Assembly (NCBI RefSeq): GCF_040567655.1
Contig: NZ_JBEXAC010000001.1
Span: forward strand, 868,001-932,000
Direction of reading: 5' to 3'
DNA: 64,000 bases
Origin: Chitinophaga sp. H8
GTDB taxonomy: Bacteria; Bacteroidota; Bacteroidia; Chitinophagales; Chitinophagaceae
Under the pieces are notes generated by a model. The model was not told the DNA's origin and did no database searches. It worked only from the letters and a program-made list of their open reading frames with translations. The position numbers were made by a program, and so were the translations under genes. Below are positions 16,899-23,977 of this stretch, one piece after another. The first letter of the stretch is position 1; every line of letters begins with the position of its first letter.

Positions 16899-18209
16899 TT
16901 AAATTGTTAAAAGGTCTAGTTGCTCTTTTATAAAAAATTCCCTAAATTCTTTAGGTTGTTCTTCTGAATATGAACCATCGCTTCTAATCTCAATAACATC
17001 CAATGTGTTATTTACGCCTACTCTCTTAAAGAAGACAACCTGTGAAATGTCACCTATAGTGGCTGATGAATTCTCTCGATATTCCCTATTTACCCGAAGC
17101 CTAAATCTATCAATTGTGTAATCACTATGTGTTTCAATAATGAATTTCTGATGATCACGATTATTAGACTTAAATAAAAAATCACCCAAAGCGGCTTGTG
17201 CTCTAGGATGTAGATGTACCTCTGTTTGTTGAATGGCAAAATATGTTTCCTTAGGTCTCGCAATAATTTCGATAAGTATGGGTAATATTTGAGATACTCC
17301 AAATCCAACATTAGCTATATTAACGAATCGCCCACCAATCCCTATGAGTATTTCAATAGACATACCCTTATCAGAACTGCTATTAAGCAAATTTATTTTT
17401 ACGTCTTCGAAAAGACCGCTATCATAGCCGAATTTTTTAAGAATGTCTTCTACCGGACCTCCAGTAACTAAAATCTCACTTAAGACATATGGAATGTGTT
17501 CTCCTCTTGAGCTAAAAGACAGAGTGAAGTCATCATAGGTTTTTCTAGGTTCTGCACGAACAGGAGCAGTATAGGCAATCGGATTTAAAAATTGGGGTTT
17601 AGTAATTTTAACTAATGACGATGATAATTTTGTTGATTTTTCATTTTCTATTCTGCGAGTAATTATTGTTTGAAGTGTAGATAATATAGATTCAATTCCT
17701 GTAAATTGAATTTCTTCCCGGTAAAATAAATCATTATCCAATTCGTTATTATCAATCCAACTCTTAAAGTACTGCTCGACAGTTAAGCCTTTAAATTTTT
17801 CATCCGCTATAATAGCATATCGATACTTGAGGAAACGACCATCAATTGAGGCTTGCAAGTCAATGGTATCATTTCTAAATCGAATTTCTTTAAGACTTGG
17901 CAAATTGTTTTCATCAATGAACTTTAACTTAATAGCAATATTATTGTCATTGATTTCCTCACTAAAGATACCCAATTGAAAAAACTCTTTATTAGTATCA
18001 GAACTAATAATTTCAGAAAAACTACCTAAACTTATCTCTGTGTTGTTGAATTTTTGGTAGTACCAAAATCCGGGAGAAGAGAGGATAGTTAGTAATTTTA
18101 AAACGGAAGTTTTTCCGGTACTATTTTCTCCAATAAAAAAATTAACCTCTTTCAGAGATAGAAAGGTAGATTGAAAACCTCTAAAATTATCAAAGTATAA
18201 AATGGGCAT
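16899..18209 (-). CDS. AAA_15/OLD-like ABC-type ATPase, first gene of the QueC operon
   Basis: The 436-residue protein has an SMC/OLD-type ATPase split by an insertion. The N-terminus has FDNFRGFQ and the Walker A motif GENSTGKTSVL (about 28-38). The C-terminal half has a signature-like segment around VGFGVSQILPILIE, a Walker B-like AIQQTEVHLHPRAQAAL, and the H-loop IETHSDYTIDRFRLR. No TOPRIM or HNH nuclease domain follows, so it lacks a built-in nuclease; the PIN gene five bases downstream could supply one. ATPases of this type sense damage or phage in Gabija-, PARIS- and Qat-like systems. It starts the six-gene - strand operon. Confidence 0.85.
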   Translation of the reverse strand: MPILYFDNFRGFQSTFLSLKEVNFFIGENSTGKTSVLKLLTILSSPGFWYYQKFNNTEISLGSFSEIISSDTNKEFFQLGIFSEEINDNNIAIKLKFIDENNLPSLKEIRFRNDTIDLQASIDGRFLKYRYAIIADEKFKGLTVEQYFKSWIDNNELDNDLFYREEIQFTGIESILSTLQTIITRRIENEKSTKLSSSLVKITKPQFLNPIAYTAPVRAEPRKTYDDFTLSFSSRGEHIPYVLSEILVTGGPVEDILKKFGYDSGLFEDVKINLLNSSSDKGMSIEILIGIGGRFVNIANVGFGVSQILPILIEIIARPKETYFAIQQTEVHLHPRAQAALGDFLFKSNNRDHQKFIIETHSDYTIDRFRLRVNREYRENSSATIGDISQVVFFKRVGVNNTLDVIEIRSDGSYSEEQPKEFREFFIKEQLDLLTI

Positions 18210-18540
18210 TCGAGGAATTTTTTATTTTACTTTTTTGTTGCCAGATATCTACGGTGTGATTAAACCAGCTTTCAGATAACCTATGTTCAATAGAGGGGTA
18301 TAATATTGATATATAGGGTAAATCTCAATAATATAGGAACTATCCCTGATTTAATTTGTACAAAAGGCTAATTCACAGGTCCATGTTCACAATCTGATAT
18401 ATGAAATAACTGAAAAATGAAGCTAATGTTCACAACATTATGCTTGAACAATATACAAATTTATACTGAATATATATCCAATAGATTAATAGGGGAAATA
18501 AGGTCTCACTCCGGCGTCAGTCGGCAAAAAGGGCGCCAGG

Positions 18541-18840
18541 CCCTCGCTTGCCCCTTCCGCTGCGCTACAGGGGCTGCGCTCCGTCCTGTCACCCTTTTCG
18601 CGCTCCCTCCGCCTTCGTTCGGGCAGCTCCCGGTCTGGCTAAGGGCTGTTTTTACAATTGGTGGCCTTTATGCCTGCCATCCCTCCGCTGCCCATTTTGT
18701 CCGCCCCCCGCCCGCCACCCCCGGCCTTTCATTTTTGATTTTGCCGTCCGCTGGCGCTCCCGGCCAGACATAGGTCGAAGGCGCGGCCAGCTGCGGCTCG
18801 CCCTCGCTTGGCCCTTCCGCTGCGCTCCAGGGCCTGCGCT
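18541..18840. repeat. 40-bp direct repeat carrying a hairpin with a compensatory base change
   Basis: Bases 18541-18580 and 18801-18840 match at 37 of 40 positions and start exactly 260 bp apart. Each holds a hairpin: G-CCCC (18550-18554) pairs with GGGG-C (18570-18574), and G-GCCC (18810-18814) pairs with GGGC-C (18830-18834). Two of the three differences (C18551/G18811 and G18573/C18833) are partners in the stem, so pairing is kept. That is a sign of selection on structure. Confidence 0.65.
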
Positions 18841-19034
18841 CTGGCTGCCGCCGCAGCGGCCGGGGGTGGAAGGGCGGCGGGGGCGGGGCGACAGTAATCC
18901 TATTTAGCGGGAGATTATAGCTGCCCAACATTTGTACCCTGATCAACAGCTGGGAGATGAACGGGGAGAATAAAGCGGAGATCATAATGGGACAGCATTT
19001 AAATGAAAAAAGCGAAAAAGAAGAAAGCAAAAAT

Positions 19035-19187
19035 ACCCAGCACCAGGTGGATCTACCAAAAGACTACGGCATAAAGCTTTAGAATATATTCTCAGCATTT
19101 TATCCTGCACCAGCGACACCAAGCCATCGGACGACATCACCCACGCATTTATTCCGTTTCCTTTTGGTAGATCCACCTGCGCTGGGT
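19035..19187. repeat. Long near-perfect inverted repeat (27-28 bp arms, about 98-bp loop)
   Basis: The left arm 19035-19062 (ACCCAGC, then CAGGTGGATCTACCAAAAG) is the inverted complement of 19161-19187 apart from a two-for-one change. A/T-rich purine and pyrimidine tracts outside the arms extend the pairing. The loop contains the palindrome AGAATATATTCT. No transposase is present. It may be a MITE-like remnant, a cruciform processing site or a structured RNA. Confidence 0.65.
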
Positions 19188-19281
19188 GCGAAGAGGGCTT
19201 TCTTTTTTTCCCTTTTTTCTTTTAAAAGCTGCCCCCCGGAGCGTTGAACACCAACCTTTTAACCCCCTAAACACAACCATT

Positions 19282-19461
19282 ATGTTTTACATTAAAAAGT
19301 TTGTTACCTACTGGGCCATCTACAATTGTGCTAATGGCGCCAGCCGTTTGCTCACCACACGCGAGCAGGAAGCCGTTGCCCGGGAGTTTCCGGAGTTGAC
19401 CTGCCGGCAGGTCGTCACAGTGTACTTTGCAGCCGTAAACAGCATAAAACTAATGCCGTAA
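19282..19461 (+). CDS. Small conserved-looking protein of unknown function (59 aa)
   Basis: From ATG 19282 the protein has 59 residues, MFYIKKFVTYWAIYNCANGA to the end IKLMP. The longer frame back to 19186 is part of a T-rich tract and is not used. There is a purine-poor but A-rich leader (ACACAACCATT) as usual in Bacteroidota. It contains a helix rich in acidic residues (TTREQEAVAREFPELT). No domain is recognised. A strong terminator follows immediately after the stop, which supports real transcription of a short gene. Confidence 0.55.
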   Translation: MFYIKKFVTYWAIYNCANGASRLLTTREQEAVAREFPELTCRQVVTVYFAAVNSIKLMP

Positions 19462-19498
19462 ACAGATAGGCCCGGGATTATCCCGGGCCTATCTGTTT
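19460..19498. terminator. Strong bidirectional terminator
   Basis: AAACAGATAGGCCCGGGA (19460-19477) pairs perfectly over 18 bp with 19481-19498 around a TTA loop. It starts within the stop codon of the 59-aa gene. Confidence 0.85.
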
Positions 19499-19719
19499 AC
19501 TTCCTTTGAAAAAGCGGTTCTTTCACGCTCGGCAGCCTCCAGACCGCAGTGGTCCCCCCAATGGATCGGCCCCGGCCTCGCCAACACACGGCCCCCGCAC
19601 CTGGCTAAACAGGTGAATTATCATAAAGCCTACCGGCACAGCAAAATATTGCCGATCTGCCATACCGGCAAGCCTTTACTAATGCTGTTGTGAATTTGGG
19701 AAAAAGGAGGTGGGGAGGG

Positions 19720-19878
19720 TTAGCGCCTTTTTAGGGCTTTTTGTTCCAGGTGAAATTTTTCCCTGGCTTCTTTCAGGTCTTTCAACAATAAATCAGGATG
19801 GCCCCAGTACTTCAGGCTTAACTCTTCCCTGATTTTTCTTACTTCAGCCACTGCGTCATACTTTTTACTTTTTTTCAT
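19720..19878 (-). CDS. Small antitoxin-like partner of the PIN protein (52 aa)
   Basis: The 52-residue frame starts at ATG 19878 inside the 3' end of the PIN gene (14-base overlap) and ends at 19720. It reads MKKSKKYDAVAEVRKIREEL and ends FHLEQKALKRR: a highly charged pair of helices. Small proteins of the pattern AVxxVRxIREELS next to a PIN gene are usual antitoxin partners in toxin-antitoxin modules of Bacteroidota and cyanobacteria. Translational coupling to the toxin gene supports this. It was found by reading the - strand directly; it is shorter than a usual ORF cutoff. A role as antitoxin is inference. Confidence 0.65.
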   Translation of the reverse strand: MKKSKKYDAVAEVRKIREELSLKYWGHPDLLLKDLKEAREKFHLEQKALKRR

Positions 19879-20335
19879 GGTCATTTGGCTTTAAGATTTC
19901 GCGCGGGGTCCTGATTTCAATTATGCGGTACCCCATACGCAAATTTATAGAATTATAGAGTTTAATCCGGTCAAGGTTTACAATATGTTTAAAGTTCCAG
20001 CTGGCGAGGATATCAGCACCGTGCAGCGTAGCCAGCGCTATATGTAGTGCATCGTTATAACATTTATTGCTCAAAGCTCCTTCCGCAATATAGGTTTCCG
20101 CCAGTTTAATCGCTTTGGGATGGCCTTTGATCTCAATCTTATAACGGTTCGGAATTTCTGTCAATTTGGCCTTTACTTCATCTTTCGCAGGGTCCAGCTC
20201 CATCATCACTATATCAGACAAAAGCAGCTTTTTTATACCTAATCTGAACTCATTAAGCAGCGCATTGCTGTGTTCTTTAAATTCCTTATCAAAACAACCT
20301 CCAATAACTGAGGTGTCAGTATAAACATGAATCAT
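19865..20335 (-). CDS. PIN-domain toxin-like ribonuclease (VapC-like)
   Basis: From ATG 20335 (MIHVYTDTSVIGGCFDKEF) the protein has 156 residues; a start at 20362 would add nine residues without family support. The first motif VYTDTSVIGG gives Asp7; ALSNKCYNDALHIALATLHGA gives a second acidic site; ADILASWNFKHIVN gives the third region, the SWNFKH motif being typical of Bacteroidota PIN proteins. Family members cleave tRNA, rRNA or mRNA. The 52-aa gene downstream overlaps its end and is its likely antitoxin. Confidence 0.8.
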   Translation of the reverse strand: MIHVYTDTSVIGGCFDKEFKEHSNALLNEFRLGIKKLLLSDIVMMELDPAKDEVKAKLTEIPNRYKIEIKGHPKAIKLAETYIAEGALSNKCYNDALHIALATLHGADILASWNFKHIVNLDRIKLYNSINLRMGYRIIEIRTPREILKPNDHEKK

Positions 20336-20551
20336 AAAAATGGTTGGAGAGGTTAAAAACAATGTTGCATTCCTGGTTTGTATTCTGTTGGGGTAACTAT
20401 TAGAATACGGTTTTCGCTGCCGGACTAAGTCGGCGCTTTGCGGTGTTTCATTAAATATGGTTTTGGGTTAACAGTTAATTGCCGGGTTCCTGTGGGCGGC
20501 GGTTCATGATACAGTCCGCCCTCAGTCACCTGGTGTTCAGGTGGAGCTGTC

Positions 20552-20773
20552 CTATTTCTGCCAAAATGGTTTTTCTGGAGGCGCTTTGCGGGTAATTGTA
20601 ATGATCAGTTTTCGGTTTTCGATAGCAATAGAGATGCTATCTCCAATATCAAAGCCGGCTCTTTGCAGCCATATGCCGGATAGGTTTAACCATGGCACTT
20701 TTATCCAGTGACAGAGCCGCTCCGAACTTTTATAATGCAGTTTGGCTTTTCTTTCATTTGGCTGGTTTTTCAT
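20552..20773 (-). CDS. SymE-like toxin (SpoVT/AbrB-fold)
   Basis: This 73-residue protein has RKAKLHYKSSERLCHWIKVP, then WLNLSGIWLQRAGFDIGDSI and IAIENRKLIITI, which is the SymE family pattern. E. coli SymE is an SOS-induced protein held down by an antisense RNA. Here a palindromic site (20777-20792) sits right at the start codon, facing the divergent XRE regulator at 20973. The PIN gene follows 216 bases downstream on the same strand; the gap holds a small hairpin (CACCTG...CAGGTG near 20530) but no gene. Confidence 0.8.
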   Translation of the reverse strand: MKNQPNERKAKLHYKSSERLCHWIKVPWLNLSGIWLQRAGFDIGDSISIAIENRKLIITITRKAPPEKPFWQK

Positions 20774-20776
20774 AAA

Positions 20777-20889
20777 GTTGATAATTTTCTACAAATATAA
20801 CTAAAATGTAGATAATAGTAGTCTTTAAATGTCGTGTTTTGTAGAGTTTTGGGTCATTTTATTGTCATAAAAAGTTGATAATAATCTAC
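20777..20889. promoter_or_regulatory. Two 16-bp operator-like sites in the symE/xre divergent promoter
   Basis: GTTGATAATTTTCTAC (20777-20792) and GTTGATAATAATCTAC (20874-20889) differ at two bases and are near-palindromic (GTWGAT-N4-ATCTAC). A further half-like copy, GTAGATAATAGTAG, lies near 20808-20821. The first abuts the SymE-like start codon. The XRE protein encoded to the right is the obvious candidate to bind them. Confidence 0.55.
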
Positions 20890-20972
20890 TTTTCCGGCTT
20901 TGCTAGTTCGTCATGATGCCTCTACTTCATATTAAATTTTAAATCAGTAGTTTAGCGCGAAAATCATCCATT

Positions 20973-21284
20973 ATGACGTTTGGTGAAAAAGTTACCATAG
21001 CCAGAAAACAAAAAAAGTTAACACAGACGGAGCTGGCCGATGCGACTGGCACATCGCGGGATATTATAGGAAAGTATGAACGCGATGAATCAAAACCCTC
21101 AATTGAAATAGCCGCCAGAATTGCGGAAGTCCTGGATAGTTCACTGGACTTTTTGATAAGAGATATTAACCGAGAAGACGTACTAGCAGAGAAAATCAAA
21201 CAACTTTCACCGATCAATAGAGAATACGTTATGGCTGTAATTGAAGCATTTGAAGCTAAAGAGAAATTACAGGGCAAAAGATAA
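20973..21284 (+). CDS. XRE-family transcriptional regulator
   Basis: This 103-residue protein has a lambda-repressor-type HTH: FGEKVTIARKQKKLTQTELA, then TSRDIIGKYERDESKPSIE, IAARIAEVLDSSLDFLI (about residues 3-65). A short helical C-terminal tail may serve for dimerisation. It is transcribed away from the SymE-like gene, with two matching palindromic sites between them. It probably represses one or both. A terminator overlaps its stop codon. Confidence 0.88.
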   Translation: MTFGEKVTIARKQKKLTQTELADATGTSRDIIGKYERDESKPSIEIAARIAEVLDSSLDFLIRDINREDVLAEKIKQLSPINREYVMAVIEAFEAKEKLQGKR

Positions 21285-21310
21285 AGGCTCCCGCTTGCGC
21301 GGAAGCCTTT
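21283..21310 (+). terminator. Terminator of the XRE gene
   Basis: AAAGGCTCCCGC (21283-21294) pairs with GCGGAAGCCTTT (21299-21310) with one mismatch and a TTGC loop. Confidence 0.7.
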
Positions 21311-21369
21311 ACAACCAAACAAATCCCAAAGGTAACCACACCTTAGCCGGGAAACGATTTAACAGCGGT

Positions 21370-21579
21370 CTAACCGCCTTCTTTTGACACTGCTGTCTGA
21401 CTGACCCCGCTCATGACAGTACCGGCAACAGCGATATAACCGGCAATTTTCACGATGATGGCGGGGATGGCGGGAATACCCATCAGGGCGCCGCTAATCG
21501 CTGTCAGGATCAAACCTATATTGCGCACCTTACTGAAAAAAGGTGGTGTCGATGCGGTGAGTCGTTGTGCAAGTTTCAT
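21370..21579 (-). CDS. Small membrane protein of unknown function
   Basis: From ATG 21579 (MKLAQRLTASTPPFF) the protein has 69 residues; a start at 21615 would add 12. Two hydrophobic segments, about IGLILTAISGALMGIPAIPA and IIVKIAGYIAVAGTVMSG, are separated by few residues, so it is a helical-hairpin membrane protein. It follows the 257-residue gene by about 50 bases on the same strand. Holin-like function is conceivable from size and topology, but there is no specific evidence. Confidence 0.55.
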   Translation of the reverse strand: MKLAQRLTASTPPFFSKVRNIGLILTAISGALMGIPAIPAIIVKIAGYIAVAGTVMSGVSQTAVSKEGG

Positions 21580-21627
21580 ACGCACAATTTTAGAAGTGAA
21601 GAAAAGCCGGCCCATACAGGCCGGTTA

Positions 21628-22401
21628 TTATGGGTTTGGTGCTGCCGGTATACCGGAGATGTCTACCAGTGCCAGCGCGTTGTAAGCGCCGTTTTTAAGG
21701 CTATATAAAGCCCCGTTAACTTGCTGGTAAAACTCTACACCCAAAGCCAGGAACAACGGCTTAGTAGTGTTGTCTGTCACGTTTACTGTCAAAGCCATGA
21801 CAGCAGTAGCCGTGGCATCGATGGGCAATTCAGCACTTGCTGCACTGCCGTTGATGAACGTTTCTGCCTCGAAGTCGATTTCCGCACCAGCTGCCAAAAC
21901 TTTGAAATGGGTGGCACCTGCAGGAGCGGCCACCATGTTGACAGGAACGAACGGCGGAATATCGGCAACCAGGGTACCGGCAGCGCGATCAATGGCCGTG
22001 GTGAACGGGGCGTATAACGTACCGCCCAATCGGGCATTACTGTTGAACTCAAAACCTTTGAGCAGTTCCGCCTCACCGTCAATAACGTTGCGCTGACCGC
22101 GTACATTGGTTGCATCTGCCTGGATCACCTTCACCATTTCACGGGTCAGGCGGGATGACATATAGCTATCCCCGATGTTCAGGAGCAGCGCCCGGAAGGC
22201 TGTACGTAACAGCTTACCGGCTTTGCCGGCACGACCGAATTCCGCGCCGTTTTCACGGGTCCGGATAAACGCCGGATCTGTTGCAATCCGGCTGGCATCT
22301 ACGCCGCCTTTCTCACGTGCCAGGTGTCCGGCTTTCGTTTTGTAAAAGGTGATATTGCCGATTGTTCCTTTCAGGGGAATGATTCCACTTTGTCTTGCCA
22401 T
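21628..22401 (-). CDS. Unknown protein, Ala-rich, possible structural or surface role
   Basis: The 257-residue protein starts MARQSGIIPLKGTIGNITFY, then a basic segment AGHLAREKGGVDASRI and a helical part with EFGRAGKAGKLLRTAFRALL. The second half is beta-rich and Ala/Val-rich, ending near VEFYQQVNGALYSL. The N-terminal layout (start of a short basic beta-hairpin, then an R/N-rich 'RTRENGAEFG' stretch) recalls Bacteroidota DUF6266-type proteins, which are of unknown function. No signal peptide is seen. It pairs with the small membrane protein downstream. I cannot assign a function; a virion-like role is only a speculation. Confidence 0.6.
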   Translation of the reverse strand: MARQSGIIPLKGTIGNITFYKTKAGHLAREKGGVDASRIATDPAFIRTRENGAEFGRAGKAGKLLRTAFRALLLNIGDSYMSSRLTREMVKVIQADATNVRGQRNVIDGEAELLKGFEFNSNARLGGTLYAPFTTAIDRAAGTLVADIPPFVPVNMVAAPAGATHFKVLAAGAEIDFEAETFINGSAASAELPIDATATAVMALTVNVTDNTTKPLFLALGVEFYQQVNGALYSLKNGAYNALALVDISGIPAAPNP

Positions 22402-22542
22402 ATAGAAACAATTGAATGATAGAATGGGCTGTTTACATAGCCAAGCCCGTTAGGCTCACATCTGCGCAGGATGCAGTACATTTGCGGTAACCACCCCAAA
22501 CCTAAGCCGGCATTTTAACCCAGAAAAATTTCCATTCCGATT

Positions 22543-22755
22543 ATGCCATTTTCGCAGAAAATAGTACCTAACCGCATAGTGATTTATGCAAAAGATGTGA
22601 TGAATATCACTGGCAGAAGTGAGTGCACAGCTAGGAAGATACTGCAGCAGATAAGGCAGACAACAGGTAAGAAAAAGGGAGATATGGTAACAGTGGTTGA
22701 GTTTTGTCAATTTGCTGGCATCGATCTGAATCTGGCAAGAGATTTTCTTGTTTAA
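22543..22755 (+). CDS. Small HTH-like protein (70 aa)
   Basis: The 70-residue protein MPFSQKIVPNRIVIYAKDVM continues ITGRSECTARKILQQIR and DMVTVVEFCQFAGID. The segment from about 15 to 45 looks like a helix-turn-helix (DVMNITGRSECTARKIL), and proteins of this kind are frequent in Bacteroidota islands. It is transcribed towards the convergent Abi-C gene. It might regulate the divergently transcribed 257-aa gene; the intergenic space between their starts is about 140 bases. Confidence 0.55.
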   Translation: MPFSQKIVPNRIVIYAKDVMNITGRSECTARKILQQIRQTTGKKKGDMVTVVEFCQFAGIDLNLARDFLV

Positions 22756-22803
22756 ACGTGATGGCAGTTTGAAACCCATATTAGGCATGTATAAAGCGCT
22801 ACT

Positions 22804-23949
22804 CTATACTTTTAAGGATAGATTATTATTCCTTGCTGAGAAGGTTTCTAGTAAAAATTTACACATTGATCCAGATAAATTCACAGCAAGTTCAGCGTGT
22901 CTTGACGACGGCTTAAGTTTTTTGCTATTTGAGCCATGAGCGTCTCCGTGCTTGTTTCTAATCCCAGCTAATCCATCAACCACCGTTTGGCACCCTCCTA
23001 AAATTTGTTTAAATATCTGTTCCGTATGTTGTTCTGGTGATAGGTTTAAGTTTGTTGCAGTTTGCTTATATAACTTGTTTAATTCTAAATTCTCATCGTA
23101 TTCGATATTTAGATTTTCTAAAATGTGCTTACAAACCGTCTCTAAGAGGGATCTTGCTGATGTTATTGCACCATCGGGATCGGCATTTAATCTAATTAAC
23201 GATTTACTCCATGACTCATTTATATAGTTTAGATTAATTTCGACTTTGATCTTTTGTAGTAAGTCATGTGCCAGAACGGCACTTAGCTGATCGGATTCTG
23301 AAATGAGAGCACTTAAAGTATCGTTAAGGTATTCCCTTCGGGGACGGTAGCCGCCTTGGCATTTTATAAATTCCCAAAAATGTTGTAGCTCTGGGCTATT
23401 TATAATGTAATCGGGGACATGAGGGGAAAGCACTGAATGATTTAACAAATCTTGTCTTAGTTTCGTGTAATGAGATTCTTGAACGGGTATGTTTTGAGAC
23501 CTTGTTATTAGTAGGGATGTGAAGTAGTGAGTTTTCTGTTTATAGTCTGCATCCTTTTTCTGCCAAGCAGATCGAAGTCTTTGAATATATTCTGTCTGAA
23601 TACCAATGGACTCTAGGTCCTCTATTACAGCGTCAATTGACGGAATATACTGTAAAAGAGGAATTGTATTTTCGAGTAGATTGGTTATGGTCTTAAAAAA
23701 ATGGTCCCGGGAGATGGTTAGTTGCTTATTTAGGAAACGAGCTAGGACTTCATCTTCCGATTTGTTGAAAAAATTCATGAAGTCAAAAGGGTCATTGCTC
23801 TTTTTGATGCCCTGAGATGCTTCCGAAAATTCATTGGTCAGATTCAACTTATTAGTAATTCTTACGAATTCATTTTCATTAAGTAGTTTGGGAAATCCTA
23901 ATTCTTTCAGGTCATTATAAAGGGGCTCTATCGCTGCAATTATTTCCAT
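22804..23949 (-). CDS. Abi-C domain protein (abortive infection C-terminus)
   Basis: This 381-residue protein has a helical N-terminal region (about 1-240) and a C-terminal Abi-C type domain (about 255-370): DPDGAITSARSLLETVCKHI, LNLSPEQHTEQIFKQIL, VVDGLAGIRNKHGDAHG and a final helix. The IRNKHGDAHG motif is characteristic. This domain recurs in phage-resistance proteins, usually as one half of a sensor-effector pair. It is the second gene of a two-gene - strand unit, 28 bases after the papain-like gene. The N-terminal part has no recognised domain. Confidence 0.85.
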   Translation of the reverse strand: MEIIAAIEPLYNDLKELGFPKLLNENEFVRITNKLNLTNEFSEASQGIKKSNDPFDFMNFFNKSEDEVLARFLNKQLTISRDHFFKTITNLLENTIPLLQYIPSIDAVIEDLESIGIQTEYIQRLRSAWQKKDADYKQKTHYFTSLLITRSQNIPVQESHYTKLRQDLLNHSVLSPHVPDYIINSPELQHFWEFIKCQGGYRPRREYLNDTLSALISESDQLSAVLAHDLLQKIKVEINLNYINESWSKSLIRLNADPDGAITSARSLLETVCKHILENLNIEYDENLELNKLYKQTATNLNLSPEQHTEQIFKQILGGCQTVVDGLAGIRNKHGDAHGSNSKKLKPSSRHAELAVNLSGSMCKFLLETFSARNNNLSLKV

Positions 23950-23977
23950 TTGATTGCGTTGGTTTAATTATAGTAGC

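Larger units (their letters stand above)
18210..19281. other. Gene-free GC-rich region in the middle of the element
   Basis: From 18210 to about 18490 the DNA is AT-rich and probably holds the promoter of the QueC operon on the - strand. From about 18505 to 18900 it turns abruptly GC-rich, with C/G-rich runs and a repeated hairpin (18541-18840). A long inverted repeat follows at 19035-19187. Open frames here differ in all readings and have the bias of GC-rich noise, so I call no protein. Possible roles are a structured RNA, a transfer or replication origin, or a recombination hotspot. Confidence 0.6.

Noticed and set aside
18417..18907. Overlapping open frames of 118-120 residues on both strands in the GC-rich tract
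   Set aside because: They are rich in Pro, Arg, Ala and Cys, differ in every frame and cover the repeated hairpins; this is what GC-rich non-coding DNA gives.
18982..19176. 64-residue - strand frame through the long inverted repeat
   Set aside because: It spans one arm and the loop of the inverted repeat, has no start context and no protein-like conservation that I recognise.
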